64,000 nucleotides of DNA from Hyphomonas sediminis (GTDB taxonomy: Bacteria > Pseudomonadota > Alphaproteobacteria > Caulobacterales > Hyphomonadaceae). The stretch spans positions 2,046,001 through 2,110,000 of the forward strand of contig NZ_JAIEZP010000001.1 of the NCBI RefSeq assembly GCF_019679475.1. The letters run 5' to 3'. Of this stretch, positions 24,513 through 33,738 are shown piece by piece (position 1 is the stretch's first letter; each line of letters opens with the position of its first letter). The position numbers were made by a program, and so were the translations under genes. The notes below the pieces were generated by a model. The model searched no databases and had not been told where the DNA came from. It saw only the letters and a list, made by a program, of their open reading frames with translations.

Positions 24513-24938
24513 ATGCGCGCACGTACCCGACGCCTTTACGCTTTTGGCATCGCCGCCCTGCTCGTGGCAGCAGCGGCAGCCCTCGCTTTCTTCGCCCTGC
24601 GCGAAAACGCCAACCTGTTCTACACGCCGGAAGTTCTGGCGGAAAAAGGCCTGCCCGAGGCGGGACGCGAAGTGAAGGTTGGCGGCTGGGTGGAGCCTGG
24701 ATCGCTGACCTATACCGATGGCGGGGCGACCATGCGCTTCATCGTGATCGACAACAGCCCGCACACGATTTCCGTAAACTTTACCGGCGTTGCGCCGGAC
24801 CTGTTCCGCGAGGGGCAGGGCGTTGTGGCGATTGGCAAGTTCTCTGACGCCGGCGAGTTCACCGCGCGCCAGCTGCTGGCCAAGCATGACGAAAACTATC
24901 AACCGCGCGAACTGAAGCCGCTTGAGGCGGGCGGATGA
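24513..24938 (+). CDS. ccmE: Cytochrome c haem chaperone CcmE/CycJ
   Basis: The 141-residue protein has one N-terminal membrane anchor (LYAFGIAALLVAAAAALAFF) and the CcmE beta-barrel with VKVGGWVEPGSLTY, VNFTGVAPDLFREGQGVV and the haem-binding segment LLAKHDENYQP. His125 is the covalent haem ligand of the family. I prefer the ATG at 24513 to the TTG two codons upstream. It receives haem from CcmC and gives it to CcmF, whose gene overlaps its stop (ATGA). Confidence 0.94.
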   Translation: MRARTRRLYAFGIAALLVAAAAALAFFALRENANLFYTPEVLAEKGLPEAGREVKVGGWVEPGSLTYTDGGATMRFIVIDNSPHTISVNFTGVAPDLFREGQGVVAIGKFSDAGEFTARQLLAKHDENYQPRELKPLEAGG

Positions 24939-26842
24939 TCGAGCTTGGACATTTCGCGGCGTTCCTGGCGCTTGGCCTGTCTCTGGCGCAGGCCATCCTT
25001 GGCCTGAAAGGTGAACGCCGGCTCTCCGGCATGGTGGCGATCCTTGCCTTTGGCGCGATGTCGTTATCGTTCCTGACGTTGATCTTTGCCTTCATGCAGT
25101 CGGATTTCTCCGTCGCGCTGGTGACCAACAATTCCCACACGCTGAAGCCGATGATCTACAAGATCGCCGGTGCCTGGGGGAATCATGAGGGCTCGATGGC
25201 GCTCTGGTGCCTCGTAACGCTGGGCTTTGGCGCCGTCGCAGCGGCGACGATGAAAACGGGCCGTCCGCAGTTTGAAGCGCGGGCGCTGGGCGTGCAGGGC
25301 CTGCTGGCCGTCGGCACGCTAGCCTATCTGTTGTTTGCGTCTTCGCCCTTCCTGCGCATGGACCCTGCGCCGTTTCAGGGCGCGGGCCTGAACCCGCTGC
25401 TGCAGGACCCCGCGCTCGCCCTGCACCCGCCGATGCTGTATCTCGGCTATGTAGGCTATTCCTTCGTATTCGCGCTGGCTGCTGCTGGCTTGATGGAGGG
25501 GCGGATTGACCGCGTTTGGGCGAAGGAAGCCCGCATTTGGTCTCTGGCAGCGTTCGCTCCGCTGACCCTCGGTATCGCACTCGGTTCCTATTGGGCCTAT
25601 TACGAGCTTGGTTGGGGTGGTTGGTGGTTCTGGGACCCGGTGGAGAATGCGTCCCTGATGCCCTGGCTGATCGGCGCCGCGCTGCTGCACTCGGTCATCG
25701 TCACGGAGAAACGAGAGAGCTTTTCGGCGTGGACCGTGCTGCTGTCGGTACTCGCCTTCCTGTTCTCCATCCTTGGTGCGTTTCTTGTTCGCTCCGGCGT
25801 TTTGACTTCGGTTCATGCATTCGCCGTTGATCCCGAGCGCGGCACGCTGCTGCTAATGGGGCTACTGGCCTATGGCGGCTTTGCGCTTGGCCTGTTTGCA
25901 ATCCGCGCGCCGTTGCTCGCGGGTGGCAAGCCCTGGCAATTGCTGAGCCGTGAAGGCGCGCTGATGGCGAACAATGTCGTCCTGATTGTGGCGACACTGA
26001 CGGTCCTGCTGGGAACATTGTTCCCGCTGATCGCAGAGGCGTTTGGACGTACGATTTCCGTTGGTGAACCCTATTTCAATCTCACATTTGTGCCGATCCT
26101 TGTGTTGATCCTGCTGATCCTGCCGGTGGTTCAGGCCTGGGCTTGGGGCAAGGCGGACCTGAAGGGCTGGACACGCTGGGCCATTGGCGGCGCCGTGCTT
26201 ACGGCGATCTTCCTGCTGCTTGGCGTTGGGCCGTTGAACATTCCTCTCGGCGCAGCTTTCGGGATTGCGCTTGGCCTGTGGCTCGTCTTTGGCGGTGTCT
26301 GGGAAATGAAGCGCCGGGCGATCACGCTGGGGCGCATTTTCAAGCTGCCGGCGCGCGTCTGGGCGATGACACTGGCGCATGTCGGGCTTGGCCTGTTCGT
26401 GATTGGTGCGGTGGTCGAAACCAGTGGACGCTATGAGGCGACGCTGGCGCTGGCCGAGGGCGGCACCGGATCGGTCGCCGGCTGGGCGATCACACTGGAC
26501 AATGTTTATTCCGTGGAAGGACCGAACTGGTATGCCGACAAGGCGGTGCTGACGGCGCGCAAGGGCAGTAGCAATGCCCTGCTGGAACCAATGAAGCGCT
26601 TCTATCCGGCAGCGATGATGCCAACGACGGAAACGGCGATCTACAAGACCGGGACGGGCGACCTCTACATTGCACTTGGTGAACAACGAGACATCGATGG
26701 CGAAGCGCGCTGGGTGTTTCGCGTCTACTACAATCCGATGGTGGATCTTCTGTATCTCGGTGTTGTGCTGATCGGCGTTGGCGGGCTGCTGGCCATGTGG
26801 CCGGCGCGCAAGGCCACTAAGCGCGCGGCAAGCGAAGCGTAG
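24935..26842 (+). CDS. ccmF: Cytochrome c haem lyase subunit CcmF/CycK
   Basis: This 635-residue membrane protein has about 14 hydrophobic segments and the tryptophan-rich haem-handling motif WGGWWFWDPVENASLMPWL (WWD domain), together with the conserved GNHEGSMALWCL near residue 80. It transfers haem from CcmE to apocytochrome c with CcmH and CcmI. Length and motifs are complete. Its last 26 bases overlap the end of a convergent histidine kinase gene, where a chromosomal inversion appears to have one end; the partner ccmH lies 4.4 kb away on the other strand. Confidence 0.95.
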   Translation: MIELGHFAAFLALGLSLAQAILGLKGERRLSGMVAILAFGAMSLSFLTLIFAFMQSDFSVALVTNNSHTLKPMIYKIAGAWGNHEGSMALWCLVTLGFGAVAAATMKTGRPQFEARALGVQGLLAVGTLAYLLFASSPFLRMDPAPFQGAGLNPLLQDPALALHPPMLYLGYVGYSFVFALAAAGLMEGRIDRVWAKEARIWSLAAFAPLTLGIALGSYWAYYELGWGGWWFWDPVENASLMPWLIGAALLHSVIVTEKRESFSAWTVLLSVLAFLFSILGAFLVRSGVLTSVHAFAVDPERGTLLLMGLLAYGGFALGLFAIRAPLLAGGKPWQLLSREGALMANNVVLIVATLTVLLGTLFPLIAEAFGRTISVGEPYFNLTFVPILVLILLILPVVQAWAWGKADLKGWTRWAIGGAVLTAIFLLLGVGPLNIPLGAAFGIALGLWLVFGGVWEMKRRAITLGRIFKLPARVWAMTLAHVGLGLFVIGAVVETSGRYEATLALAEGGTGSVAGWAITLDNVYSVEGPNWYADKAVLTARKGSSNALLEPMKRFYPAAMMPTTETAIYKTGTGDLYIALGEQRDIDGEARWVFRVYYNPMVDLLYLGVVLIGVGGLLAMWPARKATKRAASEA

Positions 26843-28370
26843 CTTTCAGACCGGGGCGGTCAGTCGGACCGTTGGCCGTGCCGAGAATGAGTTGGCCGCG
26901 ATGCAGCTCCGCAACGGACTCGACCAGCGCCAGACCAAGGCCTGAGCCTGGCAGCGTCCGCGCCGAGTCGAGCCGGTGGAAACGCTGGGTGACCTTGTCG
27001 CGCTTGTCTTCCGGAATGCCGGGACCTGAATCGATCACCGTGAGATCAATCATGCCTTCCGGCGTACGGTTGGCGGTAAAGCTGATGCTTCCACCTTCGG
27101 GCGTGTATTTGACTGCATTGTCCAGAAGGTTGGCGAGGGCCTGGCCGATCAGGTCCTTGTCGCCGAGGATCACGAGATTGCGGGCGATCTGGCTCTTGAA
27201 GCCAAGGTTTGCTTCTTCACAGGCGGGATCGAAGAGTTCGGCAAGTTGCTCGGCCAGTTCGCTAAGGTCCATCCGGGTGAGAGTGCCTTCCGAGCCGGCA
27301 TCGAGGCGGGCGAGGCGGAGGATGGCGTTGAAGGTGTCGAGCACGCGGTCGACTTCCTGCAGCGTGGTTCCGAGTGTCTCGTTGGCGGCGTCTTCCGAGA
27401 GGGGTTGGCTGAGCGCCAGCTCCAGCCGGTTGCGCAGGCGCGTCAGCGGCGAGCGCAGGTCGTGTGCGATCGCGTCGCCCGTGTGGCGCGAGGATTCAAC
27501 CAGCTTCTGAATCTGGTCGAGCATCGCATTGAGCCGCTGCGCGAGGCGGTCGAATTCGTCGCCCGATCCGCGAACTGGCATCCGGCGGCCAAGTTCACCG
27601 CCCATGACGGCCTCGGTTGTCTTGGCGAGTTCGTCGGCACGGTTCGCCGCGCCGCGAGAGATGAGCAGGCCGCCTGCAAGTGAGAGGATGAGCGCAATGG
27701 GCACGGCAACGTAAACAGCGTTGCGGATGCGCCCGACGATCACTGTCTGCTGCGCAGTGTCAAAGGCGACCATCAGCGCGCCGCCATTGTCTCGCAGGCG
27801 AACGATGCGGCCGGCTGCCGGGCGGAGGGTGGATGTGCCGTCAGCCTGTGGCAGCTCGAAATCGAAATAGACGGTTTTCATGCCCACGGCTGGGGGCTCT
27901 GCCGGCAGGCGGGGGAAGTGACCCGCGATTTTCCGGCCAGAGGAGTCCTCAAGGTAATAGAAAAACTGCGAGCCGGAGAGCGTCATCCGCTCGAAAACGG
28001 ACTGGCTGAGACGCTCCATGCCGCCGGTGTAGTAGGCGTTGGCGAGCTGCTCAAACTCCACCGTAATCCGGTTCTCGGACTCGGCGCGGATATAGTAGAC
28101 CGTTGAATAGTATAGATAAACGAGCAGGGCGCCCGAGAACGCCGCGATCATTGCGGAGTAGAGGATCGTCAGCTTGAAGGTGGTGGTGCGCGCAAATGCG
28201 GGCATCGCCTTCTTGATCTGCGCCATGAAGGGCAGGCCCGCCCAGGCTTTGCCGATGCCGCGCCAGACGCTGCGGATGCTGCGGCCAACAACACGCAAAG
28301 GGCGCAGGATCTGCGCCCGGTCAGGCACCATGGGTGCCAGCCATGAGGGAAGTTGGAGCGGCGATTTCAT
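26817..28370 (-). CDS. Sensor histidine kinase of the degP-linked two-component system
   Basis: The 517-residue kinase has two membrane helices (near residues 66-88 and 222-243) flanking a periplasmic domain, a HAMP domain (RADELAKTTEAVMGGELGRR), the H-box GDAIAHDLRSPLTRLRNRLE with His303, and the ATPase boxes LLDNAVKYTPEGG, DSGPGIP and GSGLGLALV. It is the last gene of degP-regulator-kinase, a gene order typical of alphaproteobacteria beside cycHJKL. Envelope-stress sensing is the likely role by context. Its 3' end overlaps ccmF by 26 bases in convergent orientation. Confidence 0.9.
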   Translation of the reverse strand: MKSPLQLPSWLAPMVPDRAQILRPLRVVGRSIRSVWRGIGKAWAGLPFMAQIKKAMPAFARTTTFKLTILYSAMIAAFSGALLVYLYYSTVYYIRAESENRITVEFEQLANAYYTGGMERLSQSVFERMTLSGSQFFYYLEDSSGRKIAGHFPRLPAEPPAVGMKTVYFDFELPQADGTSTLRPAAGRIVRLRDNGGALMVAFDTAQQTVIVGRIRNAVYVAVPIALILSLAGGLLISRGAANRADELAKTTEAVMGGELGRRMPVRGSGDEFDRLAQRLNAMLDQIQKLVESSRHTGDAIAHDLRSPLTRLRNRLELALSQPLSEDAANETLGTTLQEVDRVLDTFNAILRLARLDAGSEGTLTRMDLSELAEQLAELFDPACEEANLGFKSQIARNLVILGDKDLIGQALANLLDNAVKYTPEGGSISFTANRTPEGMIDLTVIDSGPGIPEDKRDKVTQRFHRLDSARTLPGSGLGLALVESVAELHRGQLILGTANGPTDRPGLKATLRLPRA

Positions 28371-28403
28371 GGCGCGTTACGTGCCAGCGCCGCTCCAAAA
28401 GGT

Positions 28404-29132
28404 CTAGCCCTGGCTCTGAAGACGATATCCGGCCCCACGAACCGTCTGAAGCAGCGGTTCGCCGAACTCCTTGTCGATCTTGGCGCGCAGGCGCGAGATG
28501 TGAACATCGATGACGTTGGTTTGCGGGTCGAAATTATAGTCCCAGACTTTCTCCAGAAGCATCGTACGGGTCACCACCTGACCCGCATGTCGCATCAGGT
28601 ATTCCAGCAGGCGGAACTCGCGCGGCTGAAGGTCGATCTTCTTGCCCGCGCGGGTCACCTTGCGGGTCAGGAGGTTCATTTCCAGATCGCCGGTCTTCAG
28701 AACCGTCACCGGAGCTTCAGCAGGAACCTGCCGGCGGCCGAGCGCTTCCACGCGAGCGGCGAGCTCTGCGGGGGCAAATGGCTTGGCCAGATAGTCTTCA
28801 GCGCCGGCGCGAAGGCCCTGCACCTTGTTCTGCACGTCGCCCAGAGCCGACAGGAAGAGGGCCGGCGTGGTGCCGCCAGCCGCCCGAAACTCCTGGAGCA
28901 GTGTCAGGCCATCCTTCTCCGGCAGCATCCGGTCGACCACCAAGGCGTCGAACTCGGAAGACCGCGCCTTGGCAAGGCCGGAGGCACCATCGCTGGCGCG
29001 CTCCACACTATGTCCGGCGTCCGTCAGAACCTTCTCAATGAAGCTGGCCATTTCATTGTCGTCCTCGATCACGAGGACCTTCAGCGAAGTGGTGGACTCG
29101 TCTTCGACCATGCTGGTCTCCATCAACGTCAT
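28404..29132 (-). CDS. OmpR-family response regulator
   Basis: The 242-residue protein has a receiver domain with acidic pocket EDD, phosphoacceptor Asp67 in DALVVDRMLPEKDG and Lys in EDYLAKPFAP, followed by a winged helix (LQPREFRLLEYLMRHAGQVV and NVIDVHISRLRAKID). The ATG at 29132 is preceded by AGGAG five bases upstream and lies 10 bases after the degP stop, so it is co-transcribed with the protease. The phosphorylation partner is the kinase gene 33 bases downstream. Confidence 0.92.
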   Translation of the reverse strand: MTLMETSMVEDESTTSLKVLVIEDDNEMASFIEKVLTDAGHSVERASDGASGLAKARSSEFDALVVDRMLPEKDGLTLLQEFRAAGGTTPALFLSALGDVQNKVQGLRAGAEDYLAKPFAPAELAARVEALGRRQVPAEAPVTVLKTGDLEMNLLTRKVTRAGKKIDLQPREFRLLEYLMRHAGQVVTRTMLLEKVWDYNFDPQTNVIDVHISRLRAKIDKEFGEPLLQTVRGAGYRLQSQG

Positions 29133-29142
29133 GTTAGCTCCT

Positions 29143-30678
29143 TCAGCCTGCCGGCAAGTCTACGGTGCTGTAAGTGGTGGCCTGACCGACACGGACCGCC
29201 AGGAGGATCTTCGACCGCTTGGCGGCCTTGGCATCCTTCACGGTTTTCTCGAAGGCCTCGACTGTCGGCACAGGTTGGCCGTTGGCTTCCAGAATGACCA
29301 GACCTTTTTCAAAGCCAGCCTTTCCAAAGATGCCATCCGGAGACACTTCGGTGATCATCAGGCCGGTATCTGCCGGGCGCAGACCGAGGCGCACGCGCAC
29401 GTCTTCGGTCATCGGGTCGAGGCGAACACCGAAGTCATCCAGGAAAGCGCCGGGGACGCCGGAGGACTGGTTACGGTTCGCATTCGGCGACGTCTGGTTG
29501 CCCTGTGAGGCATACGGATCTTCCGGACGCTCACCGACGACGACATTGATATTCTGGCGCTTGCCGTTGCGAATGATTTCGAACTTGTTCGAGGTGTTCG
29601 CAATCAGGCGGGCGACGATACGGGTTGTCGAGGTTGCATCCGTCACCTTCTGGCCGTTGACCGAAAGGATGATGTCGTTGCGCAGCAGGCCGGCTTTTTC
29701 GGCGGGGCTACCTACCGTGACGTCGGCAACGAGCGCGCCGCTGGCATCTTCGATGCCGAGGGCTTCAGCGAATTCAGGTGTCAGGTCACCGATCTGAACA
29801 CCCAGCCAGCCACGGGACACGCGGCCGTCCTTGATGAGGATATCGGTCACTTCCTTCGCAAGCTCTGCCGGGATGGCGAAGCCGATGCCGACCGAGCCGC
29901 CCGACGGCGACAGGATCTGCGAGTTCACGCCGATGACGTTGCCCAGAAGGTCGAAGGTCGGGCCGCCGGAGTTGCCGCGGTTGATCGGTGCGTCGATCTG
30001 GATGAAGTCCGTGTACGGGCTGGCAGCGCCAAGTTCGCGGCCGTCAGCCGAGAGGATACCGGCTGTTGCAGTGCCGCCGAGCCCGAAGGGGTTGCCCAGG
30101 GCGACAACCCAGTCACCCTTGCGCACTTCCTTCGAGGAGCCGAACTTCACATAGGGGTATTTGCCCTTGTCCTTCACGCGCAGTACGGCGAGGTCCGTCT
30201 GGCGGTCCGTACCAACAAGTTCAGCATCCAGCTCCTTGCCGTCAGAGGTAACGATCTGGATTTGCGTGGCGCGGTCGATGACGTGGTGATTGGTGACGAC
30301 GAGGCCATCTTCGGAAATGAAGAAGCCGGAGCCGAGCGAGCGTGCTTCACGCTGGCGCGGTGTATCCTGCGGGGCGGGGCGCTGCTGGAAGAATTCTTCC
30401 ATGCCGGGCACACCTCGGAATTGCTCAAGGAAACCTTCCGCCCCGGACAAGGGCGAGACATCCTGAGTTGAAATCACGTTCACGCTGACGACCGCCGGCT
30501 CGACTTTCTCAATCAGGTCCGCGAAGCTCAGCGGGGCGCCGGGGGGCGCTTGGATCGCTATGGGCTGAGCTCCGGCTTCGGGCGCGACAAGCTTCGGTAC
30601 CGAGATCGCGCTCCCCATGATTGCAGCTCCGAAGGCAGCCGCCACGAGTGCCTGGGCCGAAATCCCGAATTTGCGCAT
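29143..30678 (-). CDS. degP: Do-type periplasmic serine protease (DegP/HtrA)
   Basis: The 511-residue protease has a hydrophobic N-terminal export segment, a trypsin-like domain with the triad His132 (TNHHVID), Asp162 (TDLAVL) and Ser237 (GNSGGP), and two PDZ domains (GWLGVQIGDLTPEFAEALG; SPDGIFGKAGFEKGLVILE). It degrades or refolds misfolded envelope proteins. The gene heads an operon with a two-component system, and a perfect palindrome sits 24-41 bases upstream of its start. The symbol follows the usual name for this locus; DegQ-like naming is also possible. Confidence 0.93.
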   Translation of the reverse strand: MRKFGISAQALVAAAFGAAIMGSAISVPKLVAPEAGAQPIAIQAPPGAPLSFADLIEKVEPAVVSVNVISTQDVSPLSGAEGFLEQFRGVPGMEEFFQQRPAPQDTPRQREARSLGSGFFISEDGLVVTNHHVIDRATQIQIVTSDGKELDAELVGTDRQTDLAVLRVKDKGKYPYVKFGSSKEVRKGDWVVALGNPFGLGGTATAGILSADGRELGAASPYTDFIQIDAPINRGNSGGPTFDLLGNVIGVNSQILSPSGGSVGIGFAIPAELAKEVTDILIKDGRVSRGWLGVQIGDLTPEFAEALGIEDASGALVADVTVGSPAEKAGLLRNDIILSVNGQKVTDATSTTRIVARLIANTSNKFEIIRNGKRQNINVVVGERPEDPYASQGNQTSPNANRNQSSGVPGAFLDDFGVRLDPMTEDVRVRLGLRPADTGLMITEVSPDGIFGKAGFEKGLVILEANGQPVPTVEAFEKTVKDAKAAKRSKILLAVRVGQATTYSTVDLPAG

Positions 30679-30701
30679 CTAACTCTCCAGATCGCTGAAT
30701 T

Positions 30702-30719
30702 TGCGTCAGTATTGACGCA
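30702..30719 (-). promoter_or_regulatory. Palindrome in the degP promoter region
   Basis: TGCGTCA-GTAT-TGACGCA is a perfect 7-bp inverted repeat with a GTAT spacer, 24-41 bases upstream of the degP ATG. The palindrome before the other two-component operon (21321-21336) has the same GTAT spacer. An operator for the operon's own regulator is a reasonable guess. Confidence 0.45.
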
Positions 30720-30832
30720 TTCCAAGACATAAACATGCCACGACAAGAGTGGTCATTAAAAGACAGTTAGGTGCCAACACGCTCGCTTGAAGTCCCCCCG
30801 CACGGGAAGTTTCCACAAGTGTGGTTATCTTG

Positions 30833-31231
30833 TCAGGCGTCTTCAGGCTCGACTGGCCCGCATTTTCGTTTCGCATTTGCCGCCAGCGAGAGGCCGATTC
30901 CCACGCCGGCGCCGAGCAGGACAAAGGGAAGTAGCCACAGAAGCCAGCTGGCTGGATCACGCGCCGGGGGGCGGAACAGGACGAACTCGCCATAGCGGCT
31001 GACGAACCAGTCGCGGATTTCCTTGTCGCTGGCACCTTCGCCGACCATTTCGCGTATCCGGTCGCGCATGTCCTCCGCGATCGGTGCGGAAGACTGCGAA
31101 ACCGGCTCGTTTTCGCAGGCAACGCAGCGCACCTCGCGCATCAGCGCCTGTGCGCGCGCTTCGGCAGCCGGATCTTCCAGAGGCGCACTGGCGGCAAAGG
31201 CGACGAGGACGGAGGCGAGCAGCGCTTTCAT
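30833..31231 (-). CDS. ccmH: Cytochrome c haem lyase subunit CcmH/CycL
   Basis: The 132-residue protein has a signal-like N-terminus (MKALLASVLVAFAASAPL), the redox pair in VRCVACENEPVSQS (Cys36 and Cys39), the helix DMRDRIREMVGEGASDKEI, and a C-terminal membrane anchor (WLLWLLPFVLLGAGVGIGL). It reduces the apocytochrome CXXCH disulfide and works with CcmF and CcmI. In related genomes it directly follows ccmF; here it lies on the opposite strand upstream of degP. No ccmG is present in the window. Confidence 0.92.
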   Translation of the reverse strand: MKALLASVLVAFAASAPLEDPAAEARAQALMREVRCVACENEPVSQSSAPIAEDMRDRIREMVGEGASDKEIRDWFVSRYGEFVLFRPPARDPASWLLWLLPFVLLGAGVGIGLSLAANAKRKCGPVEPEDA

Positions 31232-31282
31232 GCGACCCTTCCTAGCAGGCGCAGGCCGGAGGTGGAAAGGCGCGGCGATGTC

Positions 31283-33067
31283 TCAGGCGTTCGCCTCTTC
31301 CGGCTCTTCCGGATGCAGGGTCGTTTCGAGGATTTCCAGAAGCTGGGCTTCCTTTTCCTCGATGTGTCCATCGGCTTCCGCGATCTGCCGCAGCACGTTT
31401 TTCAGGGACGTGATGCCATTCTCGTTCAGCAGCTTGTTGGCGAACGAGACCATACGGTCGAGCGAGGGAATATCGTCCGGGCGCTGGCAACGCTCTCGGA
31501 AGGCTTCCCGGTCCAAACCGCCGAACGCTTCGGTGGCTTTCGTTTCTGCCGCCACGATCTCGCGGTCATCGACGGAACCATCGATCGTGACCATCAGGGC
31601 CAGGAAATCCACGAGCAGGAAGCCGAACACTTCGTCGAGGCTCTGCTCGGCGGGTTGTTCCTTGGGCCACATCTCGCTCATCAGATGGTATTGCAGCGAG
31701 GTCAGGTCCTCTTCGAGGGCGAGCATGTTGTCGAGGCCTTCGGTGACCTTTGGCGCGCCATAGAAGCGGTGCAGGACGGCGTCTTCCGCGCAGATCTCCC
31801 CAAGGTTCAGCCCGAATGCGGCAAGGCGGTCTTCTGTGGGCGGATGGGTGTCGACTGGGTGGCGCACGCTGTCGCCCAGGGCGAATTCCAGCAGCGGCGC
31901 AATGCGGCTGCGATCCACATCGATACGGACGCTTTCGGTAAAACTGCGCACGATGTTGCGTGAGAATCGGCCCTGCATCCCGCGAGAGACGACCATCTCC
32001 ATCTGGCTGCCCCACATGGAGCCGAGGAGCGAGGATTTGAGCAGGGAATAAGCGATGTCCTGCGGCGATGAAACCGCAGCGCCATGCTGGTCAGCCCGGT
32101 GTTCACGGGATCGCCCGATGCGGCGTTCGACCACCGAAAAGGCGTAGATCAGATCGTCGATCAGAAGCTTGGAGGGCAGGGACAGGAGCCGCGTAATGGG
32201 CCGCCCCTTGGCGGAAAACACTTCGCTCGCATTTGTCAGACCCAGGTAAACCGGCGCAAAGCGGATGGTGTAAGAGGTGTCGCCGCCAGTGAAATGGCCC
32301 AGCTCATGGCCGATCACTGCGCGTAGTTCGCCTTCGGTGAAATGGCTCATCAGGGGTAGAGAAAGGAATAGCGTCTGCCCCTGGAGGGGGCCTTTGCCGT
32401 AGGGCGTATAGACCGGCGCGGACGTAGCAAAGAATGTCGGGTCGAGGCCGATAAGCACATTATCTGGCATGCGGGCATTCAGCGTCTTGGCAATGTCGCG
32501 CACCATCAGGCCGAGGCGCGGATACTCGTAGAAGCTGATCGGACGGGCGGCGACATAGCTTTTGGGCCGGGTGAAAAAGACGCCGAGACCGCGCAGGATG
32601 GCATATGCTGCGCCAAGACCGATCACGGCGAAGACGCCGATCAGGATATCGCTTTCAATCGCGAAGAAATGGGCGAGCGTCAGATAGGTACCCGCCGCGA
32701 AGATCGAGAAATGGACGAGCGATACGATGCCGACAACCAGTGTGATCAGAAAGGCATAGGGCCAGAAGCCGAACGACAGCACCGTGCGGTTCGCGCCGAG
32801 AATGGTTGCTACCAGCCGCGACAGCGGAACAATGGCAAAGGACAGGAGCAGAATGGCCGTGGAGACGATGGAGAGCCAGCCAAACGGCGTTGCCTCACCG
32901 CAGGCGTTACCCAGCGGGTCTGCGATGATGCTGCCTGCGCAGGAAAGCGAGCCCGTGACGGCGCCCTGAAGGCCGGCGCCTTCTTCCCAATAACGCGCAA
33001 TCGTTACACCGATGCCCAGAAGCGGGATCACCGTCAGAACAGCGACCAGGCGCAGAAGTCTCAGCAT
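31283..33067 (-). CDS. Membrane-bound M48-family zinc metalloprotease with TerB-like tail
   Basis: The 594-residue protein has about four membrane helices in its first 190 residues. The catalytic zinc motif VIGHELGHF follows (His254, Glu255, His258), with the third ligand probably in SREHRADQHG and a VDTHPPTEDRLAAF segment typical of M48 peptidases. The last 130 residues carry two acidic loops (TIDGSVDDREI and EADGHIEEKEAQLL) resembling a TerB/DUF533-like helical domain. Quality control of membrane proteins is the usual role of HtpX relatives. It sits between ccmH and glnE in the same orientation as ccmH. Confidence 0.85.
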   Translation of the reverse strand: MLRLLRLVAVLTVIPLLGIGVTIARYWEEGAGLQGAVTGSLSCAGSIIADPLGNACGEATPFGWLSIVSTAILLLSFAIVPLSRLVATILGANRTVLSFGFWPYAFLITLVVGIVSLVHFSIFAAGTYLTLAHFFAIESDILIGVFAVIGLGAAYAILRGLGVFFTRPKSYVAARPISFYEYPRLGLMVRDIAKTLNARMPDNVLIGLDPTFFATSAPVYTPYGKGPLQGQTLFLSLPLMSHFTEGELRAVIGHELGHFTGGDTSYTIRFAPVYLGLTNASEVFSAKGRPITRLLSLPSKLLIDDLIYAFSVVERRIGRSREHRADQHGAAVSSPQDIAYSLLKSSLLGSMWGSQMEMVVSRGMQGRFSRNIVRSFTESVRIDVDRSRIAPLLEFALGDSVRHPVDTHPPTEDRLAAFGLNLGEICAEDAVLHRFYGAPKVTEGLDNMLALEEDLTSLQYHLMSEMWPKEQPAEQSLDEVFGFLLVDFLALMVTIDGSVDDREIVAAETKATEAFGGLDREAFRERCQRPDDIPSLDRMVSFANKLLNENGITSLKNVLRQIAEADGHIEEKEAQLLEILETTLHPEEPEEANA

Positions 33068-33161
33068 GATTACGTCCCCCTCACGGGGAGAACGAAAACC
33101 CGAAACCGGGCGCTGTCAATCTGGCGTTCGATTGTGACCCCCCAACCTTGAGGGCCGTGCC

Positions 33162-33593
33162 TCAGATGACACCGTCCCGGCGCATCACCGTTTCCTCGGA
33201 TTCGTGGGAGAGATAGGCAAGGATTTCCGTGCGCCCGTTCATCTTGACGACATAGGTCCCCAGAAAGGTCGATGTGACCCGGCCGGTTCTGGCTTTGTCG
33301 AACGTCATCGACCAGCGGACCGTGACCAGATAGTGCAGCGGAGCTACCTCTTCTGCCGAGACCAACTCCGCTTCGAGGCCGGAAAGGCCCAGATGGGTCT
33401 TCATCAGCTTCTCGCGTTCTGTCAGGGCAATCCTGTAGGCATCGTCGACCTTCCAGGCAGCAAAGCTGTCAGGCGAGGATTCAATATAGGTCGGCGCGTA
33501 GGCCGCCGCGATAGTCTCGATATCGCCGGCAAGGGATGCCTGCGCGTACAGGTCAAAGAAGCGCTTCAGCGTCTGTCCGCGCGTTTCGGCCAT
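33162..33593 (-). CDS. SnoaL/NTF2-like fold protein
   Basis: The 143-residue product has the cone-shaped NTF2-like pattern: an N-terminal helix pair (TLKRFFDLYAQASLAGDIET and IAAAYAPTYIESSP), then curved strands (LHYLVTVRWSMTFD and VTSTFLGTYVVKM). Such proteins range from isomerases to non-catalytic binding domains, and no catalytic residues can be assigned here. No signal peptide. It is divergent from glnE across a 145-base region with two hairpins. Confidence 0.65.
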   Translation of the reverse strand: MAETRGQTLKRFFDLYAQASLAGDIETIAAAYAPTYIESSPDSFAAWKVDDAYRIALTEREKLMKTHLGLSGLEAELVSAEEVAPLHYLVTVRWSMTFDKARTGRVTSTFLGTYVVKMNGRTEILAYLSHESEETVMRRDGVI

Positions 33594-33619
33594 ATCGGCA
33601 CTCCGTATTGTCTGGGGCT

Positions 33620-33641
33620 CCGTAGCAAGGGATTGCTACGG
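33620..33641. promoter_or_regulatory. Perfect hairpin between SnoaL-like gene and glnE
   Basis: CCGTAGCAA-GGGA-TTGCTACGG is a perfect 9-bp stem with a 4-nt loop in the divergent promoter region. A second palindrome AGCCGA-ACGC-TCGGCT lies at 33711-33726, 12 bases before the glnE start. Neither is followed by a T-run on the + strand, so operators or leader structures are more likely than terminators. Confidence 0.45.
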
Positions 33642-33738
33642 TTGTGCGTCCGGGATGTGATAAGTCCAAGACGCATGACGCCGCGAAAGGTTGCGAACCG
33701 GTTTGTCGCAAGCCGAACGCTCGGCTAAGCCTTGGCCC

